A stretch of 43,451 nucleotides of DNA from an uncultured Lachnospiraceae bacterium. Its GTDB lineage: Bacteria; Bacillota; Clostridia; Lachnospirales; Lachnospiraceae. The notes under the pieces are model-generated. The model was given only the letters and a program-made list of their open reading frames with translations. It was not told where the DNA came from and made no database searches. This document shows positions 6,188 to 14,673 of the stretch, piece after piece; the first letter of the stretch is position 1; every line of letters starts with the position of its first letter. The position numbers and the translations under genes are program-made. The stretch spans positions 1 to 43,451 of the forward strand of contig CANQTH010000017.1 of assembly GCA_947626795.1 (NCBI GenBank), in the 5' to 3' direction.

Positions 6188-8278
6188 ATGAGCAAAAAGC
6201 ATGGGAACCTTTCGATCAACAGCGACAATATTTTCCCGATCATAAAAAAATGGCTGTATTCCGACCATGACATCTTTTACCGCGAGCTGATCTCCAACGG
6301 CTGCGACGCCATCACGAAGCTGAAAAAGCTCGATCTGATAGGCGAATACGAACTGCCGGACGATTACGAGCCGAAAGTCCAGGTACTCGTCAACCCGGAA
6401 GAAAAGACCCTGAAAGTTATCGACAACGGCCTTGGCATGACGGCGGACGAAGTGGAAGAATACATCAACCAGATCGCGTTTTCCGGGGCGGCCGACTTCC
6501 TGGAAAAGTACAAGGACAAGACGAACGAAGAACAGATCATCGGCCATTTCGGCCTCGGCTTCTACTCCGCCTTCATGGTGGCGGACGCCGTGCATATCGA
6601 CTCGCTCTCCTATAAGGAAGGGTCTGTCCCTGTGCATTGGGAATGCGACGGCGGGACGGAATTTGATATGTCCGACGGCACGAAGGACGCGGTCGGCACG
6701 CAGATCACCCTGTTCCTGAACGAGGAATGCCTGGAATTTGCCAACGAGTACCGCGCGCGCGAAGTCATTGAGAAATACTGCTCCTTCATGCCGATCCCGA
6801 TCTTCCTGGAGAAGGAAGGCGCGGAGACGGAATACGAGACGATCCCTGCCGACGAGGTGACGGAAAAAGACACGGTCGTCGAGACGATCGTCGAAGAGGC
6901 GAAATTTGAGGAAAAGGAAAACGAGGACGGCACGAAAGAGCAGGTGGAAGTCTCCCCGCGCACGGAAAAGGCCAAGATCGTGAAACGCCCCGTTCCGCTT
7001 AACGACACGGCTCCGCTGTGGGGCAAGCATCCGAACGACTGCACGGACGAGGAATACAAGTCCTTCTACCGGAAGGTCTTCCAGGATTACAAGGAGCCGC
7101 TCTTCTGGATCCACTTAAACATGGATTACCCGTTCAACTTAAAGGGCATCCTCTACTTCCCGAAGATCAACACGGAATACGATTCCATCGAGGGCGTCAT
7201 CAAGCTGTACAACAACCAGGTGTTCATCGCCGACAACATCAAGGAAGTCATCCCGGAATTTTTGATGCTGCTAAAGGGCGTCATCGACTGCCCGGACCTT
7301 CCGCTCAACGTTTCCCGGAGCGCGCTGCAGAACGACGGGTTCGTGAAAAAGATCTCCGACTACATCACGAAGAAAGTGGCTGACAAGCTGATCGGGATGT
7401 GCAAGACGGACAAGGAATCCTATGAGAAATACTGGGACGACATCAGCCCGTTCATCAAGTTCGGCTGCTTAAAGGATGAGAAATTCTGCGACAAGATCAA
7501 CGACTATATCCTGTTCAAAAACCTTGACGACAAGTATCTCACGCTCCCGGAATGCCTCAAGGTGGAAGAAGACGGATCCAAAGATGATTCTGAAGGCGCG
7601 GACGCTAAGGCGGACACTTCCGAAGAATCGGATGGCAAAACGGACGCGGACGATTCCGAAGAAGAGGAAAAGGACACGCGCAAGCCGATCTACTACGTGA
7701 CCGACGTGCAGCAGCAGGGGCAGTACATCGCCATGTTCAAGGAGCAGGGCATGGACGCCGTCATCCTAAACCACACCATCGACACCTCCTTCATCACGCA
7801 GCTTGAGCGCAGGAACGAAAAGATCAAGTTTGTCCGCATCGACGCGGACCTGACGGAATCCTTAAAGGAGGACTCTTCCGAAGAGGACTTAAAAGAGACG
7901 AAAGAAACCCTGACCGAGCTGTTCCGCAAAGCCCTCGGGGACGACAAGCTGAACGTTTCCGCGGAGAAGCTGAAGAACGCGGAGATCGCGTCCGTCCTCG
8001 TGCTTTCTGAAGAAGGACGCCGGATGCAGGACATGATGAAGATGTACGGCATGGCCGGAATGGACGCGTCCATGTTCGGCGGCGACCAGACGCTCGTGCT
8101 GAACGTAAACCACGCGCTCGTGCGCTACATCTTAGAGAATAAGGATTCCGAGCATGTCCCGATGTTCTGCGAGCAGCTTTACGACCTCGCCGCGCTCAGC
8201 AACCATCCGCTCGCTCCGGAGGCGATGGGCAAGTTCATCGCCAGGAGCAACCAGATCATGATGCTGCTCACAAGATAA
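6188..8278 (+). CDS. htpG: Molecular chaperone HtpG (Hsp90)
   Basis: This 696-aa cytoplasmic Hsp90 starts with the GHKL ATPase domain: ELISNGCDAITKLKKL (the ATP/Mg Asn-Asp region), DNGLGMTADEV, and GHFGLGFYSAFMVAD near residue 120. The middle domain has NMDYPFNLKGILYFPK and the catalytic-loop NVSRSALQND (family SREXLQ). An acidic, Asp/Glu/Ser/Lys-rich linker (about residues 465-500) before the next segment resembles the charged linkers of eukaryotic Hsp90 more than most bacterial HtpG proteins. The ATG at 6188 is chosen over GTG 6179 because GGAG lies eight bases before it. Expression should be HrcA-controlled via CIRCE. A hairpin terminator follows. Confidence 0.97.
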   Translation: MSKKHGNLSINSDNIFPIIKKWLYSDHDIFYRELISNGCDAITKLKKLDLIGEYELPDDYEPKVQVLVNPEEKTLKVIDNGLGMTADEVEEYINQIAFSGAADFLEKYKDKTNEEQIIGHFGLGFYSAFMVADAVHIDSLSYKEGSVPVHWECDGGTEFDMSDGTKDAVGTQITLFLNEECLEFANEYRAREVIEKYCSFMPIPIFLEKEGAETEYETIPADEVTEKDTVVETIVEEAKFEEKENEDGTKEQVEVSPRTEKAKIVKRPVPLNDTAPLWGKHPNDCTDEEYKSFYRKVFQDYKEPLFWIHLNMDYPFNLKGILYFPKINTEYDSIEGVIKLYNNQVFIADNIKEVIPEFLMLLKGVIDCPDLPLNVSRSALQNDGFVKKISDYITKKVADKLIGMCKTDKESYEKYWDDISPFIKFGCLKDEKFCDKINDYILFKNLDDKYLTLPECLKVEEDGSKDDSEGADAKADTSEESDGKTDADDSEEEEKDTRKPIYYVTDVQQQGQYIAMFKEQGMDAVILNHTIDTSFITQLERRNEKIKFVRIDADLTESLKEDSSEEDLKETKETLTELFRKALGDDKLNVSAEKLKNAEIASVLVLSEEGRRMQDMMKMYGMAGMDASMFGGDQTLVLNVNHALVRYILENKDSEHVPMFCEQLYDLAALSNHPLAPEAMGKFIARSNQIMMLLTR

Positions 8279-8360
8279 CCTTTATCAGACGGGATCAGAT
8301 GATGCCTGCGAAAGCAGGCCAAAATCCCGCGCCAGGACTTTTATGCGAGCCTTGGGCAGA

Positions 8361-8416
8361 GGAGAAAAATCCCCGGGATACGGGCCGATTTAGGCCGCCA
8401 TCCCGGGGTTCTCTTA
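8361..8416. terminator. Bidirectional terminator between htpG and prsA-like gene
   Basis: CCCCGGGAT (8371-8379) pairs with ATCCCGGGG (8400-8408), with additional inner GGCC pairs. On the minus strand the stem is followed by ATTTTTCTCC, and on the plus strand by TTCTCTTATCTTT. It serves two convergent genes, and is the better terminator for the minus-strand gene. Confidence 0.8.
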
Positions 8417-8429
8417 TCTTTGCCGCGCA

Positions 8430-9419
8430 TTACCAGTCGCAGTATTTCTCATATACCTCAAAAAAGCTGTCTGTCGCGATCTCTTTTTTCACTTCCACCT
8501 TGACGCTTTCCCAAAGCTTCTCGTTAAATTCCGAAGAAAGCGTTTCGGAATATTCCTGGTACACGTCGTCGAACGCCTCTTTCCTGCGTTTTTCCAAAAT
8601 GACCGACTTGTTGTCGTCCGTCTTTTCCTGGTCGTAATGATTGACGCATTTGATGAAATAATACCCCTTGTCCGTCTTGATCGCGTCGCTGACCTGCCCG
8701 TCCTCTAAGGAGAACGCCACCTTCTCCACCGCCTTCGGAACGTCCTCCCTGCCGAACGTCACTTCCGTCTCGGACGCCTCGTTGTTGGCGTTGGCGACGG
8801 AAAGGAAATCCGCGCCTTCCGCCAGCTGCCGCTGTATCTCCTGCGCCTTCGCCTCATCCGACACGACGATCTGCTGCGCCTCCATGATCCGGGCCTCGTC
8901 GTCGCTGACCTCGTCGTTCACGCCCCCGGTCAGGTGGGCGTACAGCTTATCCGCAAGCCCGTAACGCAGATAGAGCGTCTCGATGTCCTTTTGCCTCACA
9001 TCCATGTATTCCCGTTCCGCGTCGTTCAAGGAATCGTAATATTCCTGCGCCGCCTTGCCGACCTCAGCCTCCTCTTCCTCCGTCAGCGCGATCTCATAAG
9101 CCTCCGCGAGCAGATCCATCGCCATGACGTTCGCCAGCCTTGAGATCGTTAAGCCTTTCACATACTTTTCTAAGCTGTTGTCGCTAAACTTATGCTCCCA
9201 CAGGTTGATCCCGTACATAGACGCGTACATATTCTGATAATTCGTCAGAAGCACCCGCGCCTCCGGGAGCGAGCAAGCCTCGTCCTCGATCCGGAACACC
9301 TCGGAATCCTCAAATCCCGTGTCGATCACGACCTGGCTGTCCTCCATCCTGCACCCGCTAAGGCTTGCGGCGAGCAGGACCGCTGCGGCAGCCGCCCTCC
9401 ATCCCATTTTCTTTTTCAT
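8430..9419 (-). CDS. PrsA-like lipoprotein peptidyl-prolyl isomerase
   Basis: A 329-aa exported lipoprotein: MKKKMGWR, a hydrophobic stretch and the lipobox LSGC at about residues 20-23. A SurA/PrsA-type helical N-terminal chaperone domain follows, then a parvulin (PpiC) domain with MEAQQIVVSDEAKAQEIQRQL...ADFLSVA and KVAFSLEDGQVSDAIKTDKGYYFIK. PrsA-type foldases help secreted proteins fold outside the membrane. The start could be ATG 9419 or GTG 9431; the latter has the better placed AGGAAG, the former gives the usual signal peptide start. It is last in a short minus-strand unit after the 86-aa gene and ends at the hairpin 8371-8408. Confidence 0.88.
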   Translation of the reverse strand: MKKKMGWRAAAAAVLLAASLSGCRMEDSQVVIDTGFEDSEVFRIEDEACSLPEARVLLTNYQNMYASMYGINLWEHKFSDNSLEKYVKGLTISRLANVMAMDLLAEAYEIALTEEEEAEVGKAAQEYYDSLNDAEREYMDVRQKDIETLYLRYGLADKLYAHLTGGVNDEVSDDEARIMEAQQIVVSDEAKAQEIQRQLAEGADFLSVANANNEASETEVTFGREDVPKAVEKVAFSLEDGQVSDAIKTDKGYYFIKCVNHYDQEKTDDNKSVILEKRRKEAFDDVYQEYSETLSSEFNEKLWESVKVEVKKEIATDSFFEVYEKYCDW

Positions 9420-9482
9420 TTGTGGCCCCACGCTCTCTTCCTCTGTTTTTTAGCCGCAAAGCCCGCAGGCACGCGGCGTCTC

Positions 9483-9743
9483 CTACAAGATCAGGAGAAA
9501 CCTCCCGTCCGGCAGGGAGAACACCTCGGAAGCGTCCTCTATGTCGCGGTCGCCCATTTCCGCGATGTCCGTGCCTTCCTCTTCCAGGCAGGCCCGCACT
9601 TCCCTGATGTCCTTGCACACCACGGCCATGCAGTCCTCTAAAAATTCTTCCGCTTCCTCAAGCGTCTCCGCCACCGACTCTTTGAAGAGCTGGGACTGGT
9701 TCTGCAAAAAATATTCCAGGCAGGCCTCGTCGTACTCGCCCAT
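9483..9743 (-). CDS. Small acidic conserved-type protein (86 aa), function unknown
   Basis: A short, very acidic, mostly helical protein (MGEYDEACLEYFLQNQSQLF to PDGRFLLIL), with LEEAEEFLEDCMAVVCKDIREVRACLEEEGTDI in the centre and ASEVFSLPDGRFLLI at the end. No membrane segment or metal motif other than three scattered cysteines. GGGAGGG lies nine bases before the ATG. It is preceded by its own promoter (9813-9841) and is followed by the prsA-like gene after 63 bases. I recall similar small proteins next to maf or prsA in Lachnospiraceae but cannot name a function. Confidence 0.8.
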   Translation of the reverse strand: MGEYDEACLEYFLQNQSQLFKESVAETLEEAEEFLEDCMAVVCKDIREVRACLEEEGTDIAEMGDRDIEDASEVFSLPDGRFLLIL

Positions 9744-9767
9744 TGCGCATCCCTCCCTTTCGCAGCC

Positions 9768-9801
9768 GTAACGGTTCAGCCTTCTCCCTGGGCTAAACCC
9801 C
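9768..9801. repeat. Short remnant related to the GTAAC...repeat family, hairpin in leader
   Basis: GTAACGGTTCAGCCTT at 9768-9783 matches the left end of the 147-bp element at 15 of 16 bases, and it is followed after a few bases by GGGCTAAACC, resembling the right end. The two arms form a nine-pair hairpin with one G-U. It may be an element that lost its centre. It lies in the 5' leader of the 86-aa gene. Confidence 0.45.
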
Positions 9802-9812
9802 CCTTTTCTCCT

Positions 9813-9841
9813 ATGATAGTATGAAACTCATAAAATTTCAA
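9813..9841 (-). promoter_or_regulatory. Promoter for the 86-aa gene and prsA-like gene
   Basis: On the minus strand TTGAAA (9841-9836), which overlaps the last codons of maf, and TATCAT (9818-9813) are separated by 17 bases. Confidence 0.6.
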
Positions 9842-10427
9842 TGCCTGATTTTTTTAATTCGCGGTAGATCCTTGCGACCGGAAGCCCGACCACGTTATTG
9901 TAGTCGCCCTCGATCTTCTCGACGAACGCCGCGAAACGTCCCTGGATGGCATAAGCCCCCGCCTTATCCATCGGCTCGCCCGTCCTCACATACTCCTCCG
10001 CCTGCCGCCTGCTGATCTTGGACACCGTCACCTTCGTCTCTTCATAAAACGACGAAGCTTCCTGGCTTTCCCCGTCCAACTGGACGACCGTCACCCCGGT
10101 GAACACGCTGTGGCTATGCCCGGCAAGCGCCTCCACCATCCGCACGGCGTCCGCCGCGTCCTTCGGCTTCCCCAATATGCGGCCCTCAAAGGCGACCACT
10201 GTGTCCGCCCCTAAGATCACGGCCTTTCCGGGGCGTCCCTGCCGCCTGATCCGTTCCGCGACCTCAAGCGCCTTCTGCCGGGACAGCTCTAAGACGACCT
10301 CCGACGGCTCCGTCCCGCTTGCCGCCTCCTCCCCTTTTGCCGGGAAGACTTCAAATTCCACGCCGATCTGCGCTAACAGCTCCCGCCTCCTGGGGGACGC
10401 GGAAGCCAAAATGATCTTCTGTTTCAT
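9828..10427 (-). CDS. maf: Maf-family nucleoside triphosphate pyrophosphatase
   Basis: The 199-aa protein shows the Maf signatures: ILASASPRRRELLAQIG at the N-terminus (phosphate-binding SxSPRR), ILGADTVVAFEGRILGKPKD (metal site), and the C-terminal DKAGAYAIQGRFAAFVEKIEGDYNNVVGLPV. Maf enzymes hydrolyse dTTP/UTP or modified nucleotides to monophosphates and pyrophosphate, and influence septum formation when overproduced. The ATG at 10427 follows AAAAAGGAGGCA. It is 30 bases downstream of addA, probably co-transcribed. Confidence 0.96.
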   Translation of the reverse strand: MKQKIILASASPRRRELLAQIGVEFEVFPAKGEEAASGTEPSEVVLELSRQKALEVAERIRRQGRPGKAVILGADTVVAFEGRILGKPKDAADAVRMVEALAGHSHSVFTGVTVVQLDGESQEASSFYEETKVTVSKISRRQAEEYVRTGEPMDKAGAYAIQGRFAAFVEKIEGDYNNVVGLPVARIYRELKKSGIEIL

Positions 10428-10457
10428 TCCTGCCTCCTTTTTACTCTGACCAAACGG

Positions 10458-13400
10458 TTACTCTGACTTCCCCACCGCGATGGCTTTCCCAAAGCGGAAG
10501 GAATACAGCAGCTTTTCCTTTACGTTCTTCCCAAACGACCGCTCAATGGCCTCCTGGTACAGATCAAGCTGCATGGCGTAACGCCGCGCGAGCGCCTCCG
10601 GCGTCTCTGCCCGATCCGTTTTGTAATCCAACAAGACGATCCCGTCCGGCTCTTCAAAAAACACATCGACGATTCCCTGGACCAAGATCATTTCCCCGCT
10701 GTCGCTGCCTTCCAGCACGTCCCGCGCCGCCTTGCCCATGACAAACGGCTTTTCGCGCCAGAGTTTCCCGCGCTTCGCCGCCTGGCTCATCCGCTCCCCC
10801 AGCCTGGAGCGCAAGAAACGCTCCAGGGGCCGCAGCGCCACAAGGGCGGCCTCGTCTTCCCCAAGCCTGCCCTGCTCCCGCATCTGCGCGACCTGCTCTT
10901 GCAAGGTGTCCGGCGATCTCGTGAAATCGTAGCATTCCAGGATGCGGTGCGTCGCGGTCCCGCGCTTCGCGCCCGACTCCTCTTCCGCTTTCCCTTTCAT
11001 AAAAGCAGGGACATACCGATCCCGCTCTTCCTCCGGCTGCCCGTCCGCGTCCTGACGCTTCGATTTTTCCGCCTCCTCCGGCTGCCCGTCCGCGTCCTGA
11101 CGCTCCGATTTTTCCGTCTCTTCCGGCTGCCCGTCCGCGCCCTGACGCCCCGGTCTTTCCGCCTCTTCCAGATGCCCGTCCGCGCCCTGACGCCCCAATC
11201 TTTCCGCCTCCTCCGGCTGCCCGTCCGCGCCCTGACGCCCCGGTCTTTCCGTCTCTTCCGGCTGCTTGCCCGCGCCCTGGAGCTTCGCTCCTTCCGGCGC
11301 GCGCGCCTGCTCCGCCCGCGCCCAGTCGACGCGTTCTGCCTCTTCTTCCTCCGGCGACTGCTCGACTGCCCGCCGCTTTAATTCCGACACGGACAATTTC
11401 GTCCGCATCGCAGTCTCCGCTTCATAGGGGTACTGGTAAGAAAGCCTCTCTCCCACCTTCTTCTCCCATTCCGGCTCCGGTTTGCACAGCTCTGCCAGGA
11501 TCTGGACGCGCGTCAGCCCTTCCTTCCCTGCGTCCACGCGCCCCATCGCTTCCAGCTCCGCCTGCTTCGCCACGGCGACCGGGTATCTCTCCGGTTTAGC
11601 CGCCCGCGCCAGGAGCAAGAGCTGCAAAAATGAACCCGCCCCCTGCCTGCTCAAAAATGGCAAAAAGCCGTCCTCCATGACGTCGGCCTGGATCGTCCCC
11701 AGCTTTTCCTCCGCTTTTTTCATGACCCCGGTCAGGATCAGCCGCTCTTTCGCCCGCGTCAGCGCAACATAAAGGACGCGCAGCTCCTCGCCTAAGGACT
11801 CCAGCGCGGCCTTCGTCGCCAAAAACTGGCGCGTCAGCCCAGGCGTCCTGGTGCGGCGTTCCCGGTCGACCACGTCAAGCCCGATCCCAAGCCTCGGGTG
11901 CAGGACGACCTGCTCCCTCGCGTCCTGGTTGTTGAACGACCGCCCTAAGCCGGACACGAACACGAGCGGAAATTCCAGCCCCTTGCTCTTGTGGATGCTC
12001 ATGACGCGGACGATCTCCTCCCCGCCCGCGCTTTCCGCGACCGCATAATCCACGTCATATTTCTGCAACTGCTCGATATAGCGGATAAAATGGAACAGCC
12101 CGCGGTAGCTCGTCCCCTCGTAGCTGATCGCCTTTTCCACCAGCATTTCCAAGTTCGCCCGCTTCACTTCCCCGCCGGGGAGCGCGTAGGCGTAGGCCGC
12201 ATATCCCGTCTCGTCTAACAATTGGCTCAACAGCTCGTGGATCGGGGTATATTTCGCTTTTTCCCGGTATTTCCCCAGCAGCTTAAAAAAATCCCGCAGC
12301 TTCCGCCGCCCGGAATCAGAAAGCAGGACGCCGCCTTCCGGGCCTTGGGCTGCCGCGCCGTCTTCCGAGCCTTGGGCTGCCGCGCCACCTTCCGGGCCTT
12401 GGGCTGCCGCGCCGCCCTCCGCTTCTTCTGCCGCGCAGCGCATGGCCGCCTGGTAAAACGGCCCGTCCGGGCAGGACGCGCGGATCGCCGCCAGTTCCTC
12501 CCCGTCAAGCCCCACGACGGGCAGCGACAGGACGGCCGCCATCGGAATGTCCTGCCTCGGATTGTCGATGACGCGGAGCATATTCAGCGCGGCCTGCACT
12601 TCTGCGGAGGAAAAATATCCCGTGCCGGAAGCCGCCCGCGCCGGAATCCCCATCTTCCCCAGCGTCGACACGAATTCATCCGACCAGCCTTTCATGGAAC
12701 GCAAGAGGATCGCAATATCCGAATAACGCAGCGGGCGGAGCTTCCCGCTCTCTCCATCCGTCACCTGCTGGCTTTCCATCAGGCGCCGGATCTCCCGCCC
12801 GACCGCCGTCGCCTCCAATTCCTGCTGGCTTATGTAACGCCCTTTTTTGCCTTCCCCCGTCCCTTCTTTCCGGCCCGCGCTTTCCGGCTCCACGACAAGG
12901 AAGCGCGTCCGAAATCCCTCGGCGCGGGCCTCCCGGCCGCCCTCTTCTCCCGCGCTCTCTTTTTCAGGAACCGGATACGCCGCGCCCGGGTAAAGCGCGG
13001 CCTGCGCGTCGTATGTGATATTCCCGATATCCGCCTTCATGATCTTGCCGAACATATCGTTGACCGTCTGGATCACTTCCAGCCTGCTGCGGAAATTCTT
13101 ATGCAGGTCGACCCGCTGCATGAGGCCGTCCTCTAAGCTATACGAATTGTATTTTTCCATGAAAAGCTCCGGCCGCGCCATACGGAAGCGGTAGATGCTC
13201 TGCTTGACGTCCCCCACCATGAACCGATTATGCCCTCCCTCCGGCTCCTTGGACACCGCCTTTAAGATCGCTTCCTGCACATAATTGGAATCCTGGTACT
13301 CGTCCACCATGATCTCCTCATATCCCTGCCGGATCTCCGCCGCCGTAGGCGTCGCCTCCCTTGTCTTGGCATCCACAAGGATCTGGAGCGCGAGATGCTC

Positions 13401-14492
13401 CTGGTCTGAGAAATCCAGGATGTTCTTTTCCCGCTTTTTTTCAGAAAACGCGCGTGAAAACGCAAGCGTCACGTCTATGAGCATATCCGCCGCCGCGCGG
13501 GCCTTCCCAATATCCTCCACCATCCGCTCCGGGCTTTGGAAAAAGAACTTCTCCGTTACCTTTTTGATGGAATCCTTCACTTCCTTGCGTCTGGCCTGCA
13601 CCTGCTCTTTCTTCCAGACGTCCCCCTCGTTCTTCCCCTGGCGCGGCAGCCGCCCGAACGAAACCCCCTGCATCTTCTCATAAAATTGCCGATACGTCCC
13701 GCAGTCCGCGAGCGCTCCCGCCGCGTCGGCCTCCTGCGCGAGCATCTCGGCATACTTATACGGGCCGCCTTCTTCCAGGCTGATCTGGACGCAGCGTTCC
13801 AACTGCATCGCCCACTGGCCGCTGATGTCCTTTAAGTATCCCAGCAATTCCCCCGCGAGCGGCGTTTGCTCAAATTCCTCCATCTCCGCGACATGGAACG
13901 GCTCCCGGCACGCTTCCAGCCACTCCTCCGGCCAGGGGTTCCCCATCGCGAACTCAAACAGACGCAGGACCGTCCCTTCCAGCCTGCGGTCGTCCTTCCC
14001 GGCGTCCAGCGTCTCGGACAGCGCGAGGAACTCCGGGGACGCCTCCTGGTAAAACCGCTCCAGCGACTGCGCCAGCACGTCGTTCTTTAGCAACTTTAAT
14101 TCCCCTTCCTCCGCCACCCTGAAATCCGGCTCCAGGCCGATCCGATGGAAATAATTCCGAACCACATTCAGGCAAAAACTGTGGATCGTCGTGATCTGCG
14201 CGTTGTGCAAAAGCGTCTGCTGCCTTTGCAGGTGCAGATCCTCCGGGTCCTTTTCCAGCTTTTTCTCGATCGCGAGGCCGATGCGCTCCCGCATTTCCGC
14301 CGCCGCCGCGTTCGTAAAAGTCACGACCAGAAGCTTGTCGATATCCACCGGGCGCCGCTTATCCGTGATCTTTTGTATGATCCGCTCGACCAGAACCGCC
14401 GTCTTGCCGCTCCCGGCCGCCGCCGACACCAAAAGGTCCCGGTCCCGCAGGCTTATGACCTTCTGCTGCCCTTCCGTCCATTTCCTTTCCAT
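10458..14492 (-). CDS. addA: ATP-dependent helicase/nuclease subunit A
   Basis: AddA is the helicase-nuclease of the AddAB complex that processes double-strand breaks for RecA. Near the start are the UvrD-type Q motif (WTEGQQKVISL) and Walker A (SAAAGSGKTAVLVERI). VDEYQDSNYVQE is motif II, and VRVMSIHKSKGLEFPLVFV and LYVALTRAKERL are the late helicase motifs. A RecB-type nuclease domain closes the protein (GIVDVFFEEPDG, LLDYKTDRAE). The ATG at 14492 is preferred because AGGAGG precedes it by about ten bases; GTG 14498 is the alternative. Two in-frame repeat tracts interrupt it: a 9-residue repeat near 12330-12420 and a 15-residue repeat at about 11020-11290. About 1344 aa, slightly longer than usual because of these. 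The gene lies directly after a mobile repeat that separates it from addB. Confidence 0.97.
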   Translation of the reverse strand: MERKWTEGQQKVISLRDRDLLVSAAAGSGKTAVLVERIIQKITDKRRPVDIDKLLVVTFTNAAAAEMRERIGLAIEKKLEKDPEDLHLQRQQTLLHNAQITTIHSFCLNVVRNYFHRIGLEPDFRVAEEGELKLLKNDVLAQSLERFYQEASPEFLALSETLDAGKDDRRLEGTVLRLFEFAMGNPWPEEWLEACREPFHVAEMEEFEQTPLAGELLGYLKDISGQWAMQLERCVQISLEEGGPYKYAEMLAQEADAAGALADCGTYRQFYEKMQGVSFGRLPRQGKNEGDVWKKEQVQARRKEVKDSIKKVTEKFFFQSPERMVEDIGKARAAADMLIDVTLAFSRAFSEKKREKNILDFSDQEHLALQILVDAKTREATPTAAEIRQGYEEIMVDEYQDSNYVQEAILKAVSKEPEGGHNRFMVGDVKQSIYRFRMARPELFMEKYNSYSLEDGLMQRVDLHKNFRSRLEVIQTVNDMFGKIMKADIGNITYDAQAALYPGAAYPVPEKESAGEEGGREARAEGFRTRFLVVEPESAGRKEGTGEGKKGRYISQQELEATAVGREIRRLMESQQVTDGESGKLRPLRYSDIAILLRSMKGWSDEFVSTLGKMGIPARAASGTGYFSSAEVQAALNMLRVIDNPRQDIPMAAVLSLPVVGLDGEELAAIRASCPDGPFYQAAMRCAAEEAEGGAAAQGPEGGAAAQGSEDGAAAQGPEGGVLLSDSGRRKLRDFFKLLGKYREKAKYTPIHELLSQLLDETGYAAYAYALPGGEVKRANLEMLVEKAISYEGTSYRGLFHFIRYIEQLQKYDVDYAVAESAGGEEIVRVMSIHKSKGLEFPLVFVSGLGRSFNNQDAREQVVLHPRLGIGLDVVDRERRTRTPGLTRQFLATKAALESLGEELRVLYVALTRAKERLILTGVMKKAEEKLGTIQADVMEDGFLPFLSRQGAGSFLQLLLLARAAKPERYPVAVAKQAELEAMGRVDAGKEGLTRVQILAELCKPEPEWEKKVGERLSYQYPYEAETAMRTKLSVSELKRRAVEQSPEEEEAERVDWARAEQARAPEGAKLQGAGKQPEETERPGRQGADGQPEEAERLGRQGADGHLEEAERPGRQGADGQPEETEKSERQDADGQPEEAEKSKRQDADGQPEEERDRYVPAFMKGKAEEESGAKRGTATHRILECYDFTRSPDTLQEQVAQMREQGRLGEDEAALVALRPLERFLRSRLGERMSQAAKRGKLWREKPFVMGKAARDVLEGSDSGEMILVQGIVDVFFEEPDGIVLLDYKTDRAETPEALARRYAMQLDLYQEAIERSFGKNVKEKLLYSFRFGKAIAVGKSE
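11020..11290 (-). repeat. 45-bp tandem repeat inside addA (about six units)
   Basis: The coding sequence repeats a 15-residue unit like QPEETERPGRQGADG about six times with small changes (QPEEAERLGRQGADG, QPEETEKSERQDADG and so on), so the DNA has a 45-base period. It lies between the helicase and nuclease domains and is charged and probably disordered. Confidence 0.85.
12330..12420 (-). repeat. 27-bp tandem repeat inside addA (about four units)
   Basis: A nine-residue unit EGGAAAQGP is repeated with minor changes in the middle of AddA, giving a 27-base period in the DNA. It is inserted in a surface region of the helicase part. Confidence 0.8.
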
Positions 14493-14510
14493 CCTCACGC
14501 CTCCTCCTCA

Positions 14511-14673
14511 TTTCCCGCGTAACAGTTCAGCCTTCCGGCTTCACAGTTACGGAATCCGGCTCATTAAAAGTCTGCCTTCGGCAAAGAGCCGGATTCCCAC
14601 TCGGCAAAATTTATACGTTCTTACGGACTTTGCAGCAAGTGCAAAGTCCAAGGCTGAACTGTTACTTTCCCGC
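14511..14673. mobile_element. 147-bp MITE-like element, copy B, between addB and addA, with 8-bp target duplication
   Basis: The element is 14519-14665. The ends are perfect 16-base inverted repeats (GTAACAGTTCAGCCTT / AAGGCTGAACTGTTAC). The 8-base direct repeat TTTCCCGC flanks it exactly (14511-14518 and 14666-14673). Inner stems are GGAATCCGGCTC with GAGCCGGATTCC (12 pairs, perfect) and GGACTTTGCA with TGCAAAGTCC (10 pairs, perfect). GTAA ends and an 8-base duplication are typical of IS66-family transposition. There is no reading frame of its own; it contributes the stop codon now used by addB. Confidence 0.92.

Noticed and set aside
11020-11290. 45-base repeats as CRISPR or intergenic repeat
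   Set aside because: They lie within the addA frame and code for a regular 15-residue unit.
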